A stretch of DNA of 45,963 nucleotides from Pedobacter sp. UBA4863. Lineage in GTDB: Bacteria > Bacteroidota > Bacteroidia > Sphingobacteriales > Sphingobacteriaceae. Below are positions 16,662-25,830 of this stretch, one piece after another; position 1 is the first letter of the stretch; each line of letters starts with the position of its first letter. Under the pieces are notes generated by a model. That model saw nothing but the letters and a program-made list of their open reading frames with translations, was not told the origin of the DNA and made no database searches. The stretch covers positions 142,051 to 188,013 of the forward strand of contig NZ_DHDZ01000015.1 of assembly GCF_002399615.1 (NCBI RefSeq), in the 5' to 3' direction. The position numbers and the translations under genes are program-made.

Positions 16662-17825
16662 TTAGTGTTTTTGCAGTAATTCTCCGTTTTTAAACGCTAA
16701 AATTATTTGGCCTTCTGTTAATAATTCGAAATCTGCTGTTTTATTGAACAATATATTTCCTCTTAATTGACAATTATGAGCATCATATACTTTGTAAGCG
16801 TCGCAGAAACTTAAATCTCCAATATCTTGTATGCTATAAGTTTTGTACGTACTCCGTCCGTCACTATTTGGATATTCCTCGTAATTAATGCCAACACTTA
16901 CTTTTATGCCATCTAAAATAAGGTTGTTAATCATGAGGTGAAAAATTTGCTTGTTATTTTGAGGAATGGCAAAATAATTTTCAGTGTGTTGTTGCTCGTA
17001 ACTTTTGCTTGCAATAGAAAGTAATCCCGATAGGATGGAAGCAAAATAATATTTTCTGATTTGTTGCTTTTCTGGATCGTCTTGGTAGCCTCCGGCCTCA
17101 ATTAAAATGGTAGAAGTTCCGGCATTTTGAAAATTATCGCCAAATGCCCTTGGTTCGTATTCGTCATTAAATAAACCAATTTGGTTTGGTAGTACCTGAT
17201 TTAGCTCTTTAAACATGTCTGCAATAACCAACATCGCATTTTTACGTGCATCGTTTACAGCAAGTGCCTTGTTAAACGCAGGTGCTAAATAAGAAAGTGT
17301 AGCAGGTTTTAAGGTTTCATCAACGCTCCATAAGGTAACTTGATCATGCAAATTGAAACCAAAATGAGGTTCAAAATTGTTTCTGGTTTGTTTTAAAATT
17401 TTAGCTTCTGGGCTAACAGTTTGTATAAAATCCCTATTAATATCTATCTGTTGTGCATTTCTTCTGGTAAACCTAGCTGCGCCATCAGGGTTAACCATTG
17501 GTATAAAAAGCAATTCACATTTTTCATTAATAAGCCGTACCATTTCATGGCCTTGTTGTAAAAAATTAAACAAATCGAACAATGCCATGGTTCCTGTGGC
17601 TTCATCGCCGTGCATTTGGCTCCATAACATTACCCTAGTTTTGCCATTTCCCCACTTTACAGCGTTGATACTTTTGCCTTTTACAGAACTGCCAAGCTGC
17701 TCAATTGTAAACTCAGCAGGCAATTGATTAATTAAAGGAACAATATCTTCATGCTTGAAAAAACGATTGTTTAGTGCTTTTTCTTCAAAAGTAGAGTAAT
17801 TGGAAAATATTGATGGAATGCTCAT
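16662..17825 (-). CDS. M14 family zinc carboxypeptidase
   Basis: A 387-residue protein. Zinc ligands H72 and E75 are in SQMHGDEATG, the third ligand H160 is in GFNLHDQ, and the catalytic Glu243 is in ILIEAGGYQDD; N130-R131 (DINRDF) fits the Asn-Arg that holds the substrate carboxylate. No signal peptide is visible, so it appears to be cytoplasmic, which is less usual for M14 enzymes in general but seen for the DUF2817/succinylglutamate-like subgroup. About 100 residues follow the catalytic domain and I do not recognise them. It would remove C-terminal residues from peptides or act on a related small amide. Upstream lies the 17875 palindromic repeat. Confidence 0.87.
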   Translation of the reverse strand: MSIPSIFSNYSTFEEKALNNRFFKHEDIVPLINQLPAEFTIEQLGSSVKGKSINAVKWGNGKTRVMLWSQMHGDEATGTMALFDLFNFLQQGHEMVRLINEKCELLFIPMVNPDGAARFTRRNAQQIDINRDFIQTVSPEAKILKQTRNNFEPHFGFNLHDQVTLWSVDETLKPATLSYLAPAFNKALAVNDARKNAMLVIADMFKELNQVLPNQIGLFNDEYEPRAFGDNFQNAGTSTILIEAGGYQDDPEKQQIRKYYFASILSGLLSIASKSYEQQHTENYFAIPQNNKQIFHLMINNLILDGIKVSVGINYEEYPNSDGRSTYKTYSIQDIGDLSFCDAYKVYDAHNCQLRGNILFNKTADFELLTEGQIILAFKNGELLQKH

Positions 17826-17874
17826 TTTTTTTGGTATAAAAATACCGCCATTCCTATTGGAACTTAGTGGAATG

Positions 17875-17940
17875 GAGAAATCTTTAAACTGTTTTATCTA
17901 AAGATTTCTCGACTTCACTGCGTTCCGCTCTAAATGACGG
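17875..17940. repeat. Palindromic intergenic repeat (AGATTTCTC family)
   Basis: A perfect 12-bp inverted repeat, GAGAAATCTTTA (17875-17886) and TAAAGATTTCTC (17899-17910), with a 12-nt loop, is followed by a body running CGACTTCACTGCGTTCC, then GCTCTAAATGACGG to 17940. This looks like a genomic repeat known to me from Pedobacter-like intergenic regions, in which a hairpin is joined to a conserved tail. It lies between the start of the M14 gene and the end of the S9 gene, both minus-strand. No T-run follows, so it is not a simple terminator. Confidence 0.65.
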
Positions 17941-17967
17941 CTAATATATTGTTTACTGCTAAACTGA

Positions 17968-20865
17968 TTAAGGTTTTTCGTCAGTTAATTCAAAGCCCCA
18001 AGTTTTCCCTTTTTCGGTGGCAGGTATGCCGCCTACCATCCAAACTGGTGCTCTGGCGTCTTTCAAATAATAATCGAAGAACTGTTGTTCGCGAATTTGA
18101 ATATCTTTTCTGTTCTGACGTTGTACCAAGTTGTGGGCTTCATTATTGTAATTTAACAACCATACTGGTTTACCTAAGCGTTTTAAGCCTGTAAACATTT
18201 CAATACCTTGGTACCATGGCACAGCACCATCAGCATCATTTGCCATTACTACCACAGGAGTGTTCACTTTAGGGAAGTTAAACAAAGGTGAGTTTTGAAT
18301 ATACAATTCGGGTTTTTCCCATAAGGTTGCACCAATTCTACTTTGTGTTTTTTCGTATTGGAACTGACGGTTCATGCCGCTTTCCCAACGAATACCACCA
18401 TAAGCCGAAGTCATGTTAACTACTGGTGCACCTGCCCAAGCAGCAGCATACATATTGGTTACAGTAATTAAATGGGCCACTTGGTAACCTCCCCAGCTTT
18501 GCCCCTGAATGCCAATTTTATCGCCATTTACCCAACTGTTTTTCTTTAAATGTGCTACACCAGAATTGATAAATTCTTCTGCAGATTTGCCCGGGTGGCC
18601 AATTTCGTAGCTAATATCTGGTGCAAAAACCAAGTAACCGTTGCTTACGAAGAAAGGAATATTTAAACGCGATGGCGTAGGAGCAGGGGCTTGATAGGTG
18701 TACAAACCATCAGAAAGTTTTTCATAGAAATACACAATCATTGGATATTTCTTGTTAGGATCAAAATCTTCTGGTTTGTATAAAATACCTTGAGATTTAT
18801 AGCCTTTTGGTGTTGTCCAATTTACCAATTCGGTAGTGCCCCAATTGTAGTTAGCTTGTTGCGGATTGGTACTGCTTAACTTAGTTGCCGTTTTAAAATC
18901 CTTAGAAATGTAAACATCTGGCGATTTGATATAGCTCCCTTTATCATAGATAAATAAATTGGCGTCTTTAGCTTTAACCAACGAAGAAAATTTTGCTTTT
19001 TCCATAGTTAACTGCTCTGGTAATTTGTTGTCGTTTATCGCTTTGCGGAAAATGCCATTTTCTTTGGTAAGGTTATTAAAACCATCGAAATAAAGCACTT
19101 CATTTTTCTTGAAGAAGCGTTCATCGCTGTTGCCACCCGTATTTCTAAAACCACCTGAAATTCGGTCAGAGCCTATGTTTATACGCTCTACACGAAGCGT
19201 GATATTGTTTGAACGCCCAAAGCCGATGGTTACATTTTTAGGTGCTGACTTACCATCGGGAGAAAAAGCCCAAACATCGTAACGATCGTTAATTAAAACT
19301 AGTTTATCGTCTTCGGTCCAGCCGGCAATTCCGTAGTTTCTTGCATAATCTGGAACGTCGTTTTCTTCATCGGCGAATTTTACCGACATGTTGTTATTTA
19401 GCAAAGTGATTTTACCAGTAGCCACTTGGTAGGTGTACCAGTTGCCATTTTCATTGTTAAAATAAAGTACATAATTTCCGCTTGGAGAAGCCATTGCTTG
19501 ACCATTTAACCCTTCGATAATTTTTTTACGGCTACCATTTTTTACATCAACCAAATAAATATCTCTTTTGGTACTACCAGTCCATTGTTGTGCTGCTCTG
19601 TTGCCAAAATCTGTAGAAGCCAATACATAACTTGCATTGCCTTCGTCAACTAATGAGGCATCTGGTAATTTTACATCAGTTAACGGGATAATTTTAGGAT
19701 CAGCACTGTAAACGTCAATTACACTCAAATAACTTCTTTTGGGTTCTCTATCAGCATTTTTCAACTGCATAGTTTGCAAATAATCGTCTTTATAGCCCCA
19801 AATATCTAGTTTCGCATTTTCGAAGTCTATCAACGTAGTATCTTTTGGTTTCTTTTCTGGTGCAATACCAAAGAACAATTTAGCTCCATCTTTGCTAAAA
19901 TTTAATCTTCCATCTGCGCTAATGGCATATTTAGCTGGCAAACCAGGAGTTTCATTATCAACCAAAACTTGTGCAGTATCTAACGATAATGAATTGTAGT
20001 AAATGTTGTAATCCTTGATTTCTTTTTTCTCTGGGTCGGTTTCACCTAGAAATGCTAAATGCTCACTTTCATCATCAAAAGTAAAACCTTTGAAATTGCC
20101 TTTGTCTTTTACCAAGGTTTTTAATGTCCATTTCTCAGTATTTAATAAAAATACACCGTGTTTAGCATCTTTGTCTTTTTTAGAGCCTGAAGAGGTAAAA
20201 ACCAATTGTTTTCCGTCTTTGCTAAACTCGTATCCGGTTACATATTTGTAAGTTTTTTCAATGCCTGTAACCAGGTTTTTAACAATTAAGTCTGTGCCTT
20301 CTTTGCTTGCACTAGCACCGTTAGCGGGCTCATCGGCAAATAAGTTGTTATCTTTTTTTTCTGGCGCAGCCGATGGAGATTTTGCTTTCTTAGCACTATC
20401 TAACGGTTTTTCTAAATTATAGGCAATAATAGCTGCACCTTTATCTGGAAATGAAAACGACTTAACCCGAGGAACTTTGGTTACATTTAAGGTGGTTAAA
20501 TTAACAATAGCTAAAGTATCTTTGGTTTGTTCATCAGCTTTCTTTTTCTTTATTTTGGCCATTCTAACGTCCTTAAACAAAGGTTTAATGGTTAATGCCG
20601 CAAATTTCGAATCGTTACTGAACGATAGGTTTGTTCCTCTGGCTACGGTAAGTTTACGACCAATAGGAGCAATTGTTTCTTGAAAATAGAGATTTGCATC
20701 ACCTTCTTGTACGCTAACAATAAAGCTAGCCCACATACCATTATTGGTTAACTGTTTACTACCTACAGCTTGCCAACCATCGTAAACACTGTGGTCTAAA
20801 GGCTTTTTTTGTGCAAAAACAGCACTGCTGAATAGTACAAAATACAAAAAGAGTTTCTTTTGCAT
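17968..20865 (-). CDS. S9 family serine peptidase (prolyl oligopeptidase type)
   Basis: A 965-residue exported enzyme with a signal peptide (LFLYFVLFSSAVFAQ, cut near residue 19). An N-terminal beta-propeller fills about residues 40-660 and includes a low-complexity insert rich in Lys, Ala, Asp and Ser near 150-185. The alpha/beta-hydrolase domain follows. The nucleophile is S790 in GIQGQSWGGYQ (G-x-S-x-G-G), the acid is probably D879 in NDADGAVPW, and the base is H911 in NNEAHNL. It should cut short peptides in the periplasm. It ends 30 nt beyond the repeat at 17940 and has no co-oriented neighbour upstream. Length is greater than usual DPP-type S9 enzymes but normal for this subgroup of Bacteroidota. 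Confidence 0.93.
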   Translation of the reverse strand: MQKKLFLYFVLFSSAVFAQKKPLDHSVYDGWQAVGSKQLTNNGMWASFIVSVQEGDANLYFQETIAPIGRKLTVARGTNLSFSNDSKFAALTIKPLFKDVRMAKIKKKKADEQTKDTLAIVNLTTLNVTKVPRVKSFSFPDKGAAIIAYNLEKPLDSAKKAKSPSAAPEKKDNNLFADEPANGASASKEGTDLIVKNLVTGIEKTYKYVTGYEFSKDGKQLVFTSSGSKKDKDAKHGVFLLNTEKWTLKTLVKDKGNFKGFTFDDESEHLAFLGETDPEKKEIKDYNIYYNSLSLDTAQVLVDNETPGLPAKYAISADGRLNFSKDGAKLFFGIAPEKKPKDTTLIDFENAKLDIWGYKDDYLQTMQLKNADREPKRSYLSVIDVYSADPKIIPLTDVKLPDASLVDEGNASYVLASTDFGNRAAQQWTGSTKRDIYLVDVKNGSRKKIIEGLNGQAMASPSGNYVLYFNNENGNWYTYQVATGKITLLNNNMSVKFADEENDVPDYARNYGIAGWTEDDKLVLINDRYDVWAFSPDGKSAPKNVTIGFGRSNNITLRVERINIGSDRISGGFRNTGGNSDERFFKKNEVLYFDGFNNLTKENGIFRKAINDNKLPEQLTMEKAKFSSLVKAKDANLFIYDKGSYIKSPDVYISKDFKTATKLSSTNPQQANYNWGTTELVNWTTPKGYKSQGILYKPEDFDPNKKYPMIVYFYEKLSDGLYTYQAPAPTPSRLNIPFFVSNGYLVFAPDISYEIGHPGKSAEEFINSGVAHLKKNSWVNGDKIGIQGQSWGGYQVAHLITVTNMYAAAWAGAPVVNMTSAYGGIRWESGMNRQFQYEKTQSRIGATLWEKPELYIQNSPLFNFPKVNTPVVVMANDADGAVPWYQGIEMFTGLKRLGKPVWLLNYNNEAHNLVQRQNRKDIQIREQQFFDYYLKDARAPVWMVGGIPATEKGKTWGFELTDEKP

Positions 20866-20960
20866 GAGATTTTTATAAATACTTTTAAGTTGTTGGTTAA
20901 ATTGTTTTAAAAATCGAAATAATAGCGTGTTAAAGCAAATTTTAAGATAAATATTACAAT

Positions 20961-20992
20961 AAATGAAATGTGTTTAGGTTTACATTTCATTT
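20961..20992. promoter_or_regulatory. 11-bp inverted repeat in a divergent promoter region
   Basis: AAATGAAATGT (20961-20971) and ACATTTCATTT (20982-20992) form a perfect inverted repeat with a 10-nt spacer, giving 21 bp between equivalent bases, about two helical turns. It lies 96 nt upstream of the S9 gene start and 50 nt upstream of the DGC gene. Spacing and position fit a dimeric regulator's operator; the regulator is not evident nearby. Confidence 0.5.
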
Positions 20993-21041
20993 CTAAAATA
21001 ATACAAGATATATTTGTCTTTTATTTTGATATGCTTTACAG

Positions 21042-21410
21042 ATGGATTTGAAAACAGAAGAAAAACCCATAGTTTATTCTTGTTCGGGCTGTTCTAATGC
21101 GGCACAAATGGCAAATTATATGGCGGTTCGTTTAGATAGAAATAATGTTGCCGAAATGTCGTGCATTGTTGGGGTAGGTGGCAATGTTAAGAAACTGGTA
21201 AAAACGGCCCAATCGGGGCGCAAGATGGTAGTGATAGACGGTTGCCCTTTGGCATGTGCGAAAGCTTGTTTGGATAACCATGGCCTAAAGCCTGATTTGC
21301 ACATGGATTTATCTAAAGTTGGCGTAAAGAAAAAACAACACGAAGACTTTGACAAAGCACAAGCGGATGAATTGTTAGTGACATTAGAAAATCAAATTAG
21401 ACAATTGTAA
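21042..21410 (+). CDS. DGC-domain Cys-rich putative zinc-binding protein
   Basis: A 122-residue cytoplasmic protein with six Cys that look like metal ligands: C14 and C17 (YSCSGCSNA), C41 (MSCIVGVGG), and C68, C72, C76 (DGCPLACAKACLDNH). This arrangement matches the DGC family (annotated as putative zinc-binding proteins), whose name comes from the Asp-Gly-Cys at 66-68. The sequence IDGCPLACA with ADELL at the end fits the family's usual length. The function is not known; some members sit with metal or redox genes, but here the neighbours are a peptidase and an acetyltransferase. A palindromic operator candidate lies just upstream. Confidence 0.82.
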   Translation: MDLKTEEKPIVYSCSGCSNAAQMANYMAVRLDRNNVAEMSCIVGVGGNVKKLVKTAQSGRKMVVIDGCPLACAKACLDNHGLKPDLHMDLSKVGVKKKQHEDFDKAQADELLVTLENQIRQL

Positions 21411-21483
21411 TTTGATATAAAAAAGCCTGTGAGTTTTTTAAAACCTCTGTATAAAAGAGATAAGAAAAGTGTCATATTCATTG

Positions 21484-22029
21484 CTAATTTTTAATTGCAA
21501 ATTCGCTTCTAAGTAGCGAGTAACAAATCGAATCTTCGAAGTTGTTATTTTCAAAATAGTCTTTACGCATTACACCTTCTTTGGTAAATCCATACTTACT
21601 AATTAACCTTAACGAAGGTTCGTTCCATTGGGCAATTAAGGCTTCTACTCTGTTTAAATTCATTTGGTCAAAACCATATTTCAAAACATAGGGTAGTGCT
21701 TCTGTCATAAAACCTTTTTGTTTAAAACTATCCTCTTTTAAGAAATAAAATAACTCTGCTCTACTATGTTTTTTATTCCATGTATGAAAACCACAATCTC
21801 CAATGGGAAGACGAGTAGTTTTGTCTATTAACAGAAAGAATAAAAACGAAAGTTGATAAGTTTCCATTCCTTTTTGGTGCATCTCTTTATATTTCTGATA
21901 ACCTTGTTCGTTTAGGCCAAAAAACGCACAAATTTCTTCGGCGGTTTGGGTGTTAAACAAGTGATGTATTAAGGTTGGTGTAATTACTTTTAAGTAAAGA
22001 CGTGGAGTTTCTAAGATTATTTCATTCAT
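21484..22029 (-). CDS. GNAT family N-acetyltransferase (RimJ/RimL-like)
   Basis: A GNAT protein of about 181 residues from the ATG at 22029 (MNEIILETPRLYLKVIT). The reading frame is open to 22059, but the family N-terminus ETPRLYL begins best at the later start. The acetyl-CoA loop is in the middle region (IGDCGFHTWNKKHSRAELFYFL), and the C-terminal half has the RimL-like pattern ALPYVLKYGFDQMNLNRVEA...NEPSLRLISKYGF. It likely acetylates an N-terminus of a ribosomal protein or a small amine such as a drug or spermidine; the target is unknown. It converges with the DGC gene and has a TATATTTG upstream. Confidence 0.88.
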   Translation of the reverse strand: MNEIILETPRLYLKVITPTLIHHLFNTQTAEEICAFFGLNEQGYQKYKEMHQKGMETYQLSFLFFLLIDKTTRLPIGDCGFHTWNKKHSRAELFYFLKEDSFKQKGFMTEALPYVLKYGFDQMNLNRVEALIAQWNEPSLRLISKYGFTKEGVMRKDYFENNNFEDSICYSLLRSEFAIKN

Positions 22030-22072
22030 AACTTTATGTAATATTAAAGTGTGTTGCAATATCTTTTGCCAA

Positions 22073-22080
22073 CAAATATA
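22073..22080 (-). promoter_or_regulatory. -7 box (TATATTTG) of the GNAT gene
   Basis: On the minus strand TATATTTG fits TAnnTTTG and lies 43 nt before the preferred ATG at 22029, downstream of the yidC terminator, which leaves this gene its own promoter. No matching -33 TTTG at the right distance. Confidence 0.45.
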
Positions 22081-22095
22081 AAATTTGGTTAAACA

Positions 22096-22123
22096 AAAAA
22101 ATCCCGCAACTGCGGGATTTTTT
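22096..22123 (-). terminator. Intrinsic terminator of yidC
   Basis: AAAAAATCCCGC (22096-22107) pairs perfectly with GCGGGATTTTTT (22112-22123) across a 4-nt loop (AACT). Read from yidC on the minus strand, a GC-rich stem is followed by a T-run, as expected. It lies 24 nt after the yidC stop and separates yidC from the GNAT gene. Confidence 0.9.
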
Positions 22124-22146
22124 AATTATTGTTTTATTGTAATTCG

Positions 22147-23940
22147 TTATTGTTTTTTCTTCTGGTTAGCCTGTTGTTGTTGCTGACGCATATAATCTTC
22201 TAAACGTGCCTGAAAACCAGATTTCTTTTTCTCTACTTTAGGCTTTGCTTTGTTCTCTTGCAAAATAGCATGGATTTTGTCATCATTAACCATCTTTCTA
22301 ATTAAGAATTGTTGCAAGAAAGTAAGCATGTTGGCTAAGAAGTAGTAATAGTTTAATCCCGATGGATAACTATTTAAAACCCCTAAGAAAATAATTGGCA
22401 TAATGTAGCCAATGTACTTCATTTGCCCGGTTGCACCAGATATTTGATTATTAAAGTAAGTGTAAATTAAGGTAGAAATAGTCATTAAAATACACATTAA
22501 ACTTAAGTGGTCGCCTATGAACGGAACATTGAAACCAAAGTTTATAAAGTTATCGTAAGTTGATAAATCTTTCATCCAAAGGAAACTTTCTCCCCTTAAC
22601 TCGAATAGGTTAGGGAAGAAGAAGAAGAAAGCCATTACAAAAGGTAATTGTAGCAACATAGGCAAACAACCTCCAATTGGATTAACACCCACCTGCTTGT
22701 ACAGTTTCAAGTATTCTTGTTGTAAAAGGGTAGGGTTGTCTTCGCCAACTTTAGCTTTAATCTCGTCCATTTCTGGTTTTAAAACTCTCATTTTAGCCAT
22801 AGAAACATACGATTTGTAAGTTAACGGCGACATGGCAAGTTTTAATAGAATGGTAAGCACCAAGATAATTAAACCATAGCCCCAGTTAAAGCCTTCTAAG
22901 AAGTTAAATACTGGCAATACTACAAAGCGGTTAATGTATTTTAATGGCCAGTAACCCAAGTCAACTTGTTTTTCTATTTCGTGACCTTGACCTTTTAGTA
23001 CACTAAATTTATTGGTACCAAAATAAAATTTAAAGTTATAGTTTTGAGCTGCTAACTGGTTAAAAGGCAATTGCATATTAGCACCATACCATTTAATCTT
23101 TCCGGGTTCGTTGGTAAACTTTACTTCTAAATCTCCTTTTTCAAACGGTACCGATGGTATAAGTACAGCCGAGAAAAAGTGTTGTTTAAACGAAAACCAT
23201 TCTATCTTACCTTCGGTAAGTTCTTTTTTCTCGTCTTTATGTAGATCTAAATAATCAGGAGTTTTTTCTACGTATTTAAAGTACGGTGCCGAATGTTCTC
23301 GCTCTTTTTTGGCATCTTTTTCTTGTTGTAATAATGTACTTTCCCAGTTTAAACTAATGTTGTTACCTTGTATAATTTGATTAAAACCATTTAGGTTAAC
23401 ATTAAAATCTATATTGTAGCTGTTTGCAGGAATGTTATAAATAAAATCTACATACTTGTCTTCGCTATAGTTGGCACGCATGGTAATGCCGTTATTGGTA
23501 GTTGTTGCCGTAAAATACAAGTTATTGGTATTGATAACTTTACCATCTATATTTAGGTTTAACCCAAATTTATTATGGTTGCCATCAAATAAAATTAAAG
23601 GTTGTTTTTGATAAGTTTTCTCGTTCTTAAGCTCAACCGATTTAATTTTACCTCCTAAATTAGTAAACGTAATTTTAAAGTTCTCGTTTTCTAAAACAGT
23701 TGTTTGCTCTGTTCCGTTAATATTGGCTCCAAAAGGGCCTTTAACGGCAGTTGAGTCGACTGTTTTTACGGGCGTTACTGCCGGTTTTGCTGCTGGGGCA
23801 GACTTTAAACCTGCATTTTTAATTGAGTCTTGTACCTGTTGTTCTCTTTTTAATTCGGCTTCTGATGGTTTCATGAAAAACACGCCACCTGCCAAAATAA
23901 TCATAATCAGGAACAGACCTGTAAATGTATTTCTATCCAT
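22147..23940 (-). CDS. yidC: Membrane protein insertase YidC
   Basis: A 597-residue YidC with the Gram-negative layout: an N-terminal membrane helix, a large periplasmic beta-domain (about 60-350), and the insertase core of five helices. Core landmarks are WGYGLIILVLTILLKLAMSP, GGCLPMLLQLPFVMAFFFFF (with the conserved cytoplasmic loop MRVLKPEMDEIKAKV before it), and SGLNYYYFLANMLTFLQQF. The C-terminal tail is Lys/Gln-rich (MRQQQQQANQKKKQ). It inserts and folds inner-membrane proteins with or without SecYEG. It is the second gene after pyrG with a 17-nt gap, a common Bacteroidota arrangement, and is followed by a clear terminator. Confidence 0.96.
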   Translation of the reverse strand: MDRNTFTGLFLIMIILAGGVFFMKPSEAELKREQQVQDSIKNAGLKSAPAAKPAVTPVKTVDSTAVKGPFGANINGTEQTTVLENENFKITFTNLGGKIKSVELKNEKTYQKQPLILFDGNHNKFGLNLNIDGKVINTNNLYFTATTTNNGITMRANYSEDKYVDFIYNIPANSYNIDFNVNLNGFNQIIQGNNISLNWESTLLQQEKDAKKEREHSAPYFKYVEKTPDYLDLHKDEKKELTEGKIEWFSFKQHFFSAVLIPSVPFEKGDLEVKFTNEPGKIKWYGANMQLPFNQLAAQNYNFKFYFGTNKFSVLKGQGHEIEKQVDLGYWPLKYINRFVVLPVFNFLEGFNWGYGLIILVLTILLKLAMSPLTYKSYVSMAKMRVLKPEMDEIKAKVGEDNPTLLQQEYLKLYKQVGVNPIGGCLPMLLQLPFVMAFFFFFPNLFELRGESFLWMKDLSTYDNFINFGFNVPFIGDHLSLMCILMTISTLIYTYFNNQISGATGQMKYIGYIMPIIFLGVLNSYPSGLNYYYFLANMLTFLQQFLIRKMVNDDKIHAILQENKAKPKVEKKKSGFQARLEDYMRQQQQQANQKKKQ

Positions 23941-23957
23941 TATATTCTATTGTACTT

Positions 23958-25577
23958 CTATTTTGTTGCTTTCTTTTTAACTTGCTCCATTGCAGCGGCC
24001 ACAAATTTAATAAAAAGTGGGTGAGGATTAGCAACTGTTGATTTTAATTCTGGATGGAACTGTCCACCTACAAAAAACGGATGGTTTTTAAGTTCTACAA
24101 TCTCTACCAAATTACTTTCTGGGTTAATGCCCGAAGCAATCATTCCGGCGGCTTCGTATTGCGCCAAGTAAGCGTTGTTAAACTCGTAACGATGACGGTG
24201 ACGTTCTGAAATGTGCTGTTTGCCATACGCAGCAAAGGCTTTTGTACCTTTTTTAATATCACATGGATATGCACCTAAACGCATAGTACCACCTTTTTCG
24301 GTTATATTTTTTTGGTCTTCCATCATATTAATTACCGGATGGGGAGTGTTTTCGTCAATTTCAGTGGTATTTGCACCCGTTAAACCTAAAACGTTTCGAC
24401 CAAATTCAATTACACAACATTGCATGCCTAGGCAAATACCGAAGAAAGGAACATTATTCTCTCTAACATATTTAATAGCATCAATTTTCCCTTCTATGCC
24501 TCTACTACCAAAACCTGGGGCTACCAACACTCCGTCTAAGTGGCCCAATTTTTCTTTTACATTATCTGCAAAAACACTTTCGGACGGAATGTACTCTACA
24601 CGAACTTTACATTCGTTTTTTGCGCCAGCGTGTATAAAGGCTTCTGTAATAGATTTATAAGCATCTGGCAATTCTACATATTTACCTACTAAGCCTATTT
24701 TTACTTCAGAAGTTGGATTTTTTAAACGGCCTAAAAAGTCTTTCCAGCTTTCCATGCTAGGTTCTGCCTTGGTAGGTAGTTTTAGCTTGCTCAATACTGT
24801 TTTATCCAATTGCTCTTTGTACATTAATAGAGGTACATCATAAATAGACGGTGCATCTATAGATTCTACCACTGCGTTAATGTTAACATTACAAAACAAT
24901 GCAATTTTTCTTCTAATATCTTGGCTTATTGGGTGTTCTGTTCTGCAAACCAAAATATCTGGTTGTATGCCATACTCTAACAATGCTTTAACCGAATGTT
25001 GTGTAGGCTTGGTTTTTAACTCGCCAGCAGCAGCTAAATAAGGAACTAGCGTTAAATGGATCACTAAAGCATTGTTGTTGCCTTCTTCCCATTTAAACTG
25101 ACGAACGGCCTCTACAAAAGGCAGCGATTCAATATCGCCTACTGTACCACCAATTTCGGTAATTACAATGTCGTAATCGCCGCTTTCGCCCAAAATGCGC
25201 ATGTTGCGCTTAATTTCGTCGGTAATGTGAGGCACCACTTGTACGGTTTTACCTAAAAATTCGCCCTGACGCTCTTTGTTGATAACATTCTGGTAAATAC
25301 GGCCAGTAGTGATGTTATTGGCTTGCGAGGTAGGAACGTTCAAGAAACGCTCATAGTGTCCTAAGTCTAAATCGGTTTCTGCACCATCTTCAGTTACAAA
25401 GCACTCGCCATGTTCATAAGGATTTAAGGTTCCTGGATCGATATTGATATAAGGATCGAACTTTTGAATGGTTACTCGGTAACCCCTGGCTTGTAAAAGT
25501 TTAGCTAAAGATGCGGAAATGATGCCTTTTCCTAAGGAGGAAGTAACACCGCCCGTAACAAAAATATACTTAGTCAT
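23958..25577 (-). CDS. pyrG: CTP synthase
   Basis: CTP synthase, 539 residues, from the ATG at 25577 (MTKYIFVTGGVTSSLGKG). The frame extends 18 codons upstream, but this Cys- and Lys-rich lead is not part of the enzyme. The synthetase half carries the P-loop-like GGVTSSLGKG, and the C-terminal glutaminase half has the catalytic Cys in FGICLGMQCC and the His-Glu pair in FHPELKS. It aminates UTP with glutamine and ATP, the last step of CTP synthesis. It precedes yidC in the same unit. A TACCTTTG box lies 50 nt upstream. Confidence 0.97.
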   Translation of the reverse strand: MTKYIFVTGGVTSSLGKGIISASLAKLLQARGYRVTIQKFDPYINIDPGTLNPYEHGECFVTEDGAETDLDLGHYERFLNVPTSQANNITTGRIYQNVINKERQGEFLGKTVQVVPHITDEIKRNMRILGESGDYDIVITEIGGTVGDIESLPFVEAVRQFKWEEGNNNALVIHLTLVPYLAAAGELKTKPTQHSVKALLEYGIQPDILVCRTEHPISQDIRRKIALFCNVNINAVVESIDAPSIYDVPLLMYKEQLDKTVLSKLKLPTKAEPSMESWKDFLGRLKNPTSEVKIGLVGKYVELPDAYKSITEAFIHAGAKNECKVRVEYIPSESVFADNVKEKLGHLDGVLVAPGFGSRGIEGKIDAIKYVRENNVPFFGICLGMQCCVIEFGRNVLGLTGANTTEIDENTPHPVINMMEDQKNITEKGGTMRLGAYPCDIKKGTKAFAAYGKQHISERHRHRYEFNNAYLAQYEAAGMIASGINPESNLVEIVELKNHPFFVGGQFHPELKSTVANPHPLFIKFVAAAMEQVKKKATK

Positions 25578-25628
25578 GGATGAATTTTTGGTGCAACAAA
25601 TACATTTTGCTGCTTTTTGTACGGGATA

Positions 25629-25636
25629 CAAAGGTA
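25629..25636 (-). promoter_or_regulatory. -7 box (TACCTTTG) of pyrG
   Basis: On the minus strand TACCTTTG matches TAnnTTTG, 51 nt before the pyrG ATG at 25577. No TTTG at the expected -33 distance. If used, the first transcribed bases contain an initial pyrimidine stretch of the kind seen in other pyrG attenuation systems only in part, so I do not claim regulation. Confidence 0.45.
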
Positions 25637-25830
25637 TGAAAATAAAGTTGTTGTTGCTGCCCTGTTGATAATAAATTTTTTAGCAAGCCAATACATTGAC
25701 CTACAAATGATAATGCAAAAGCAAGGCTTGTTTATAATTTTTATAAGGATGTATTTTTGTAAAATAGTGCCACAGCTACATAGATTTCTTTGTTTAAAAT
25801 ATTCATTTGTGCAACTGTGGCTTAAAAAAA

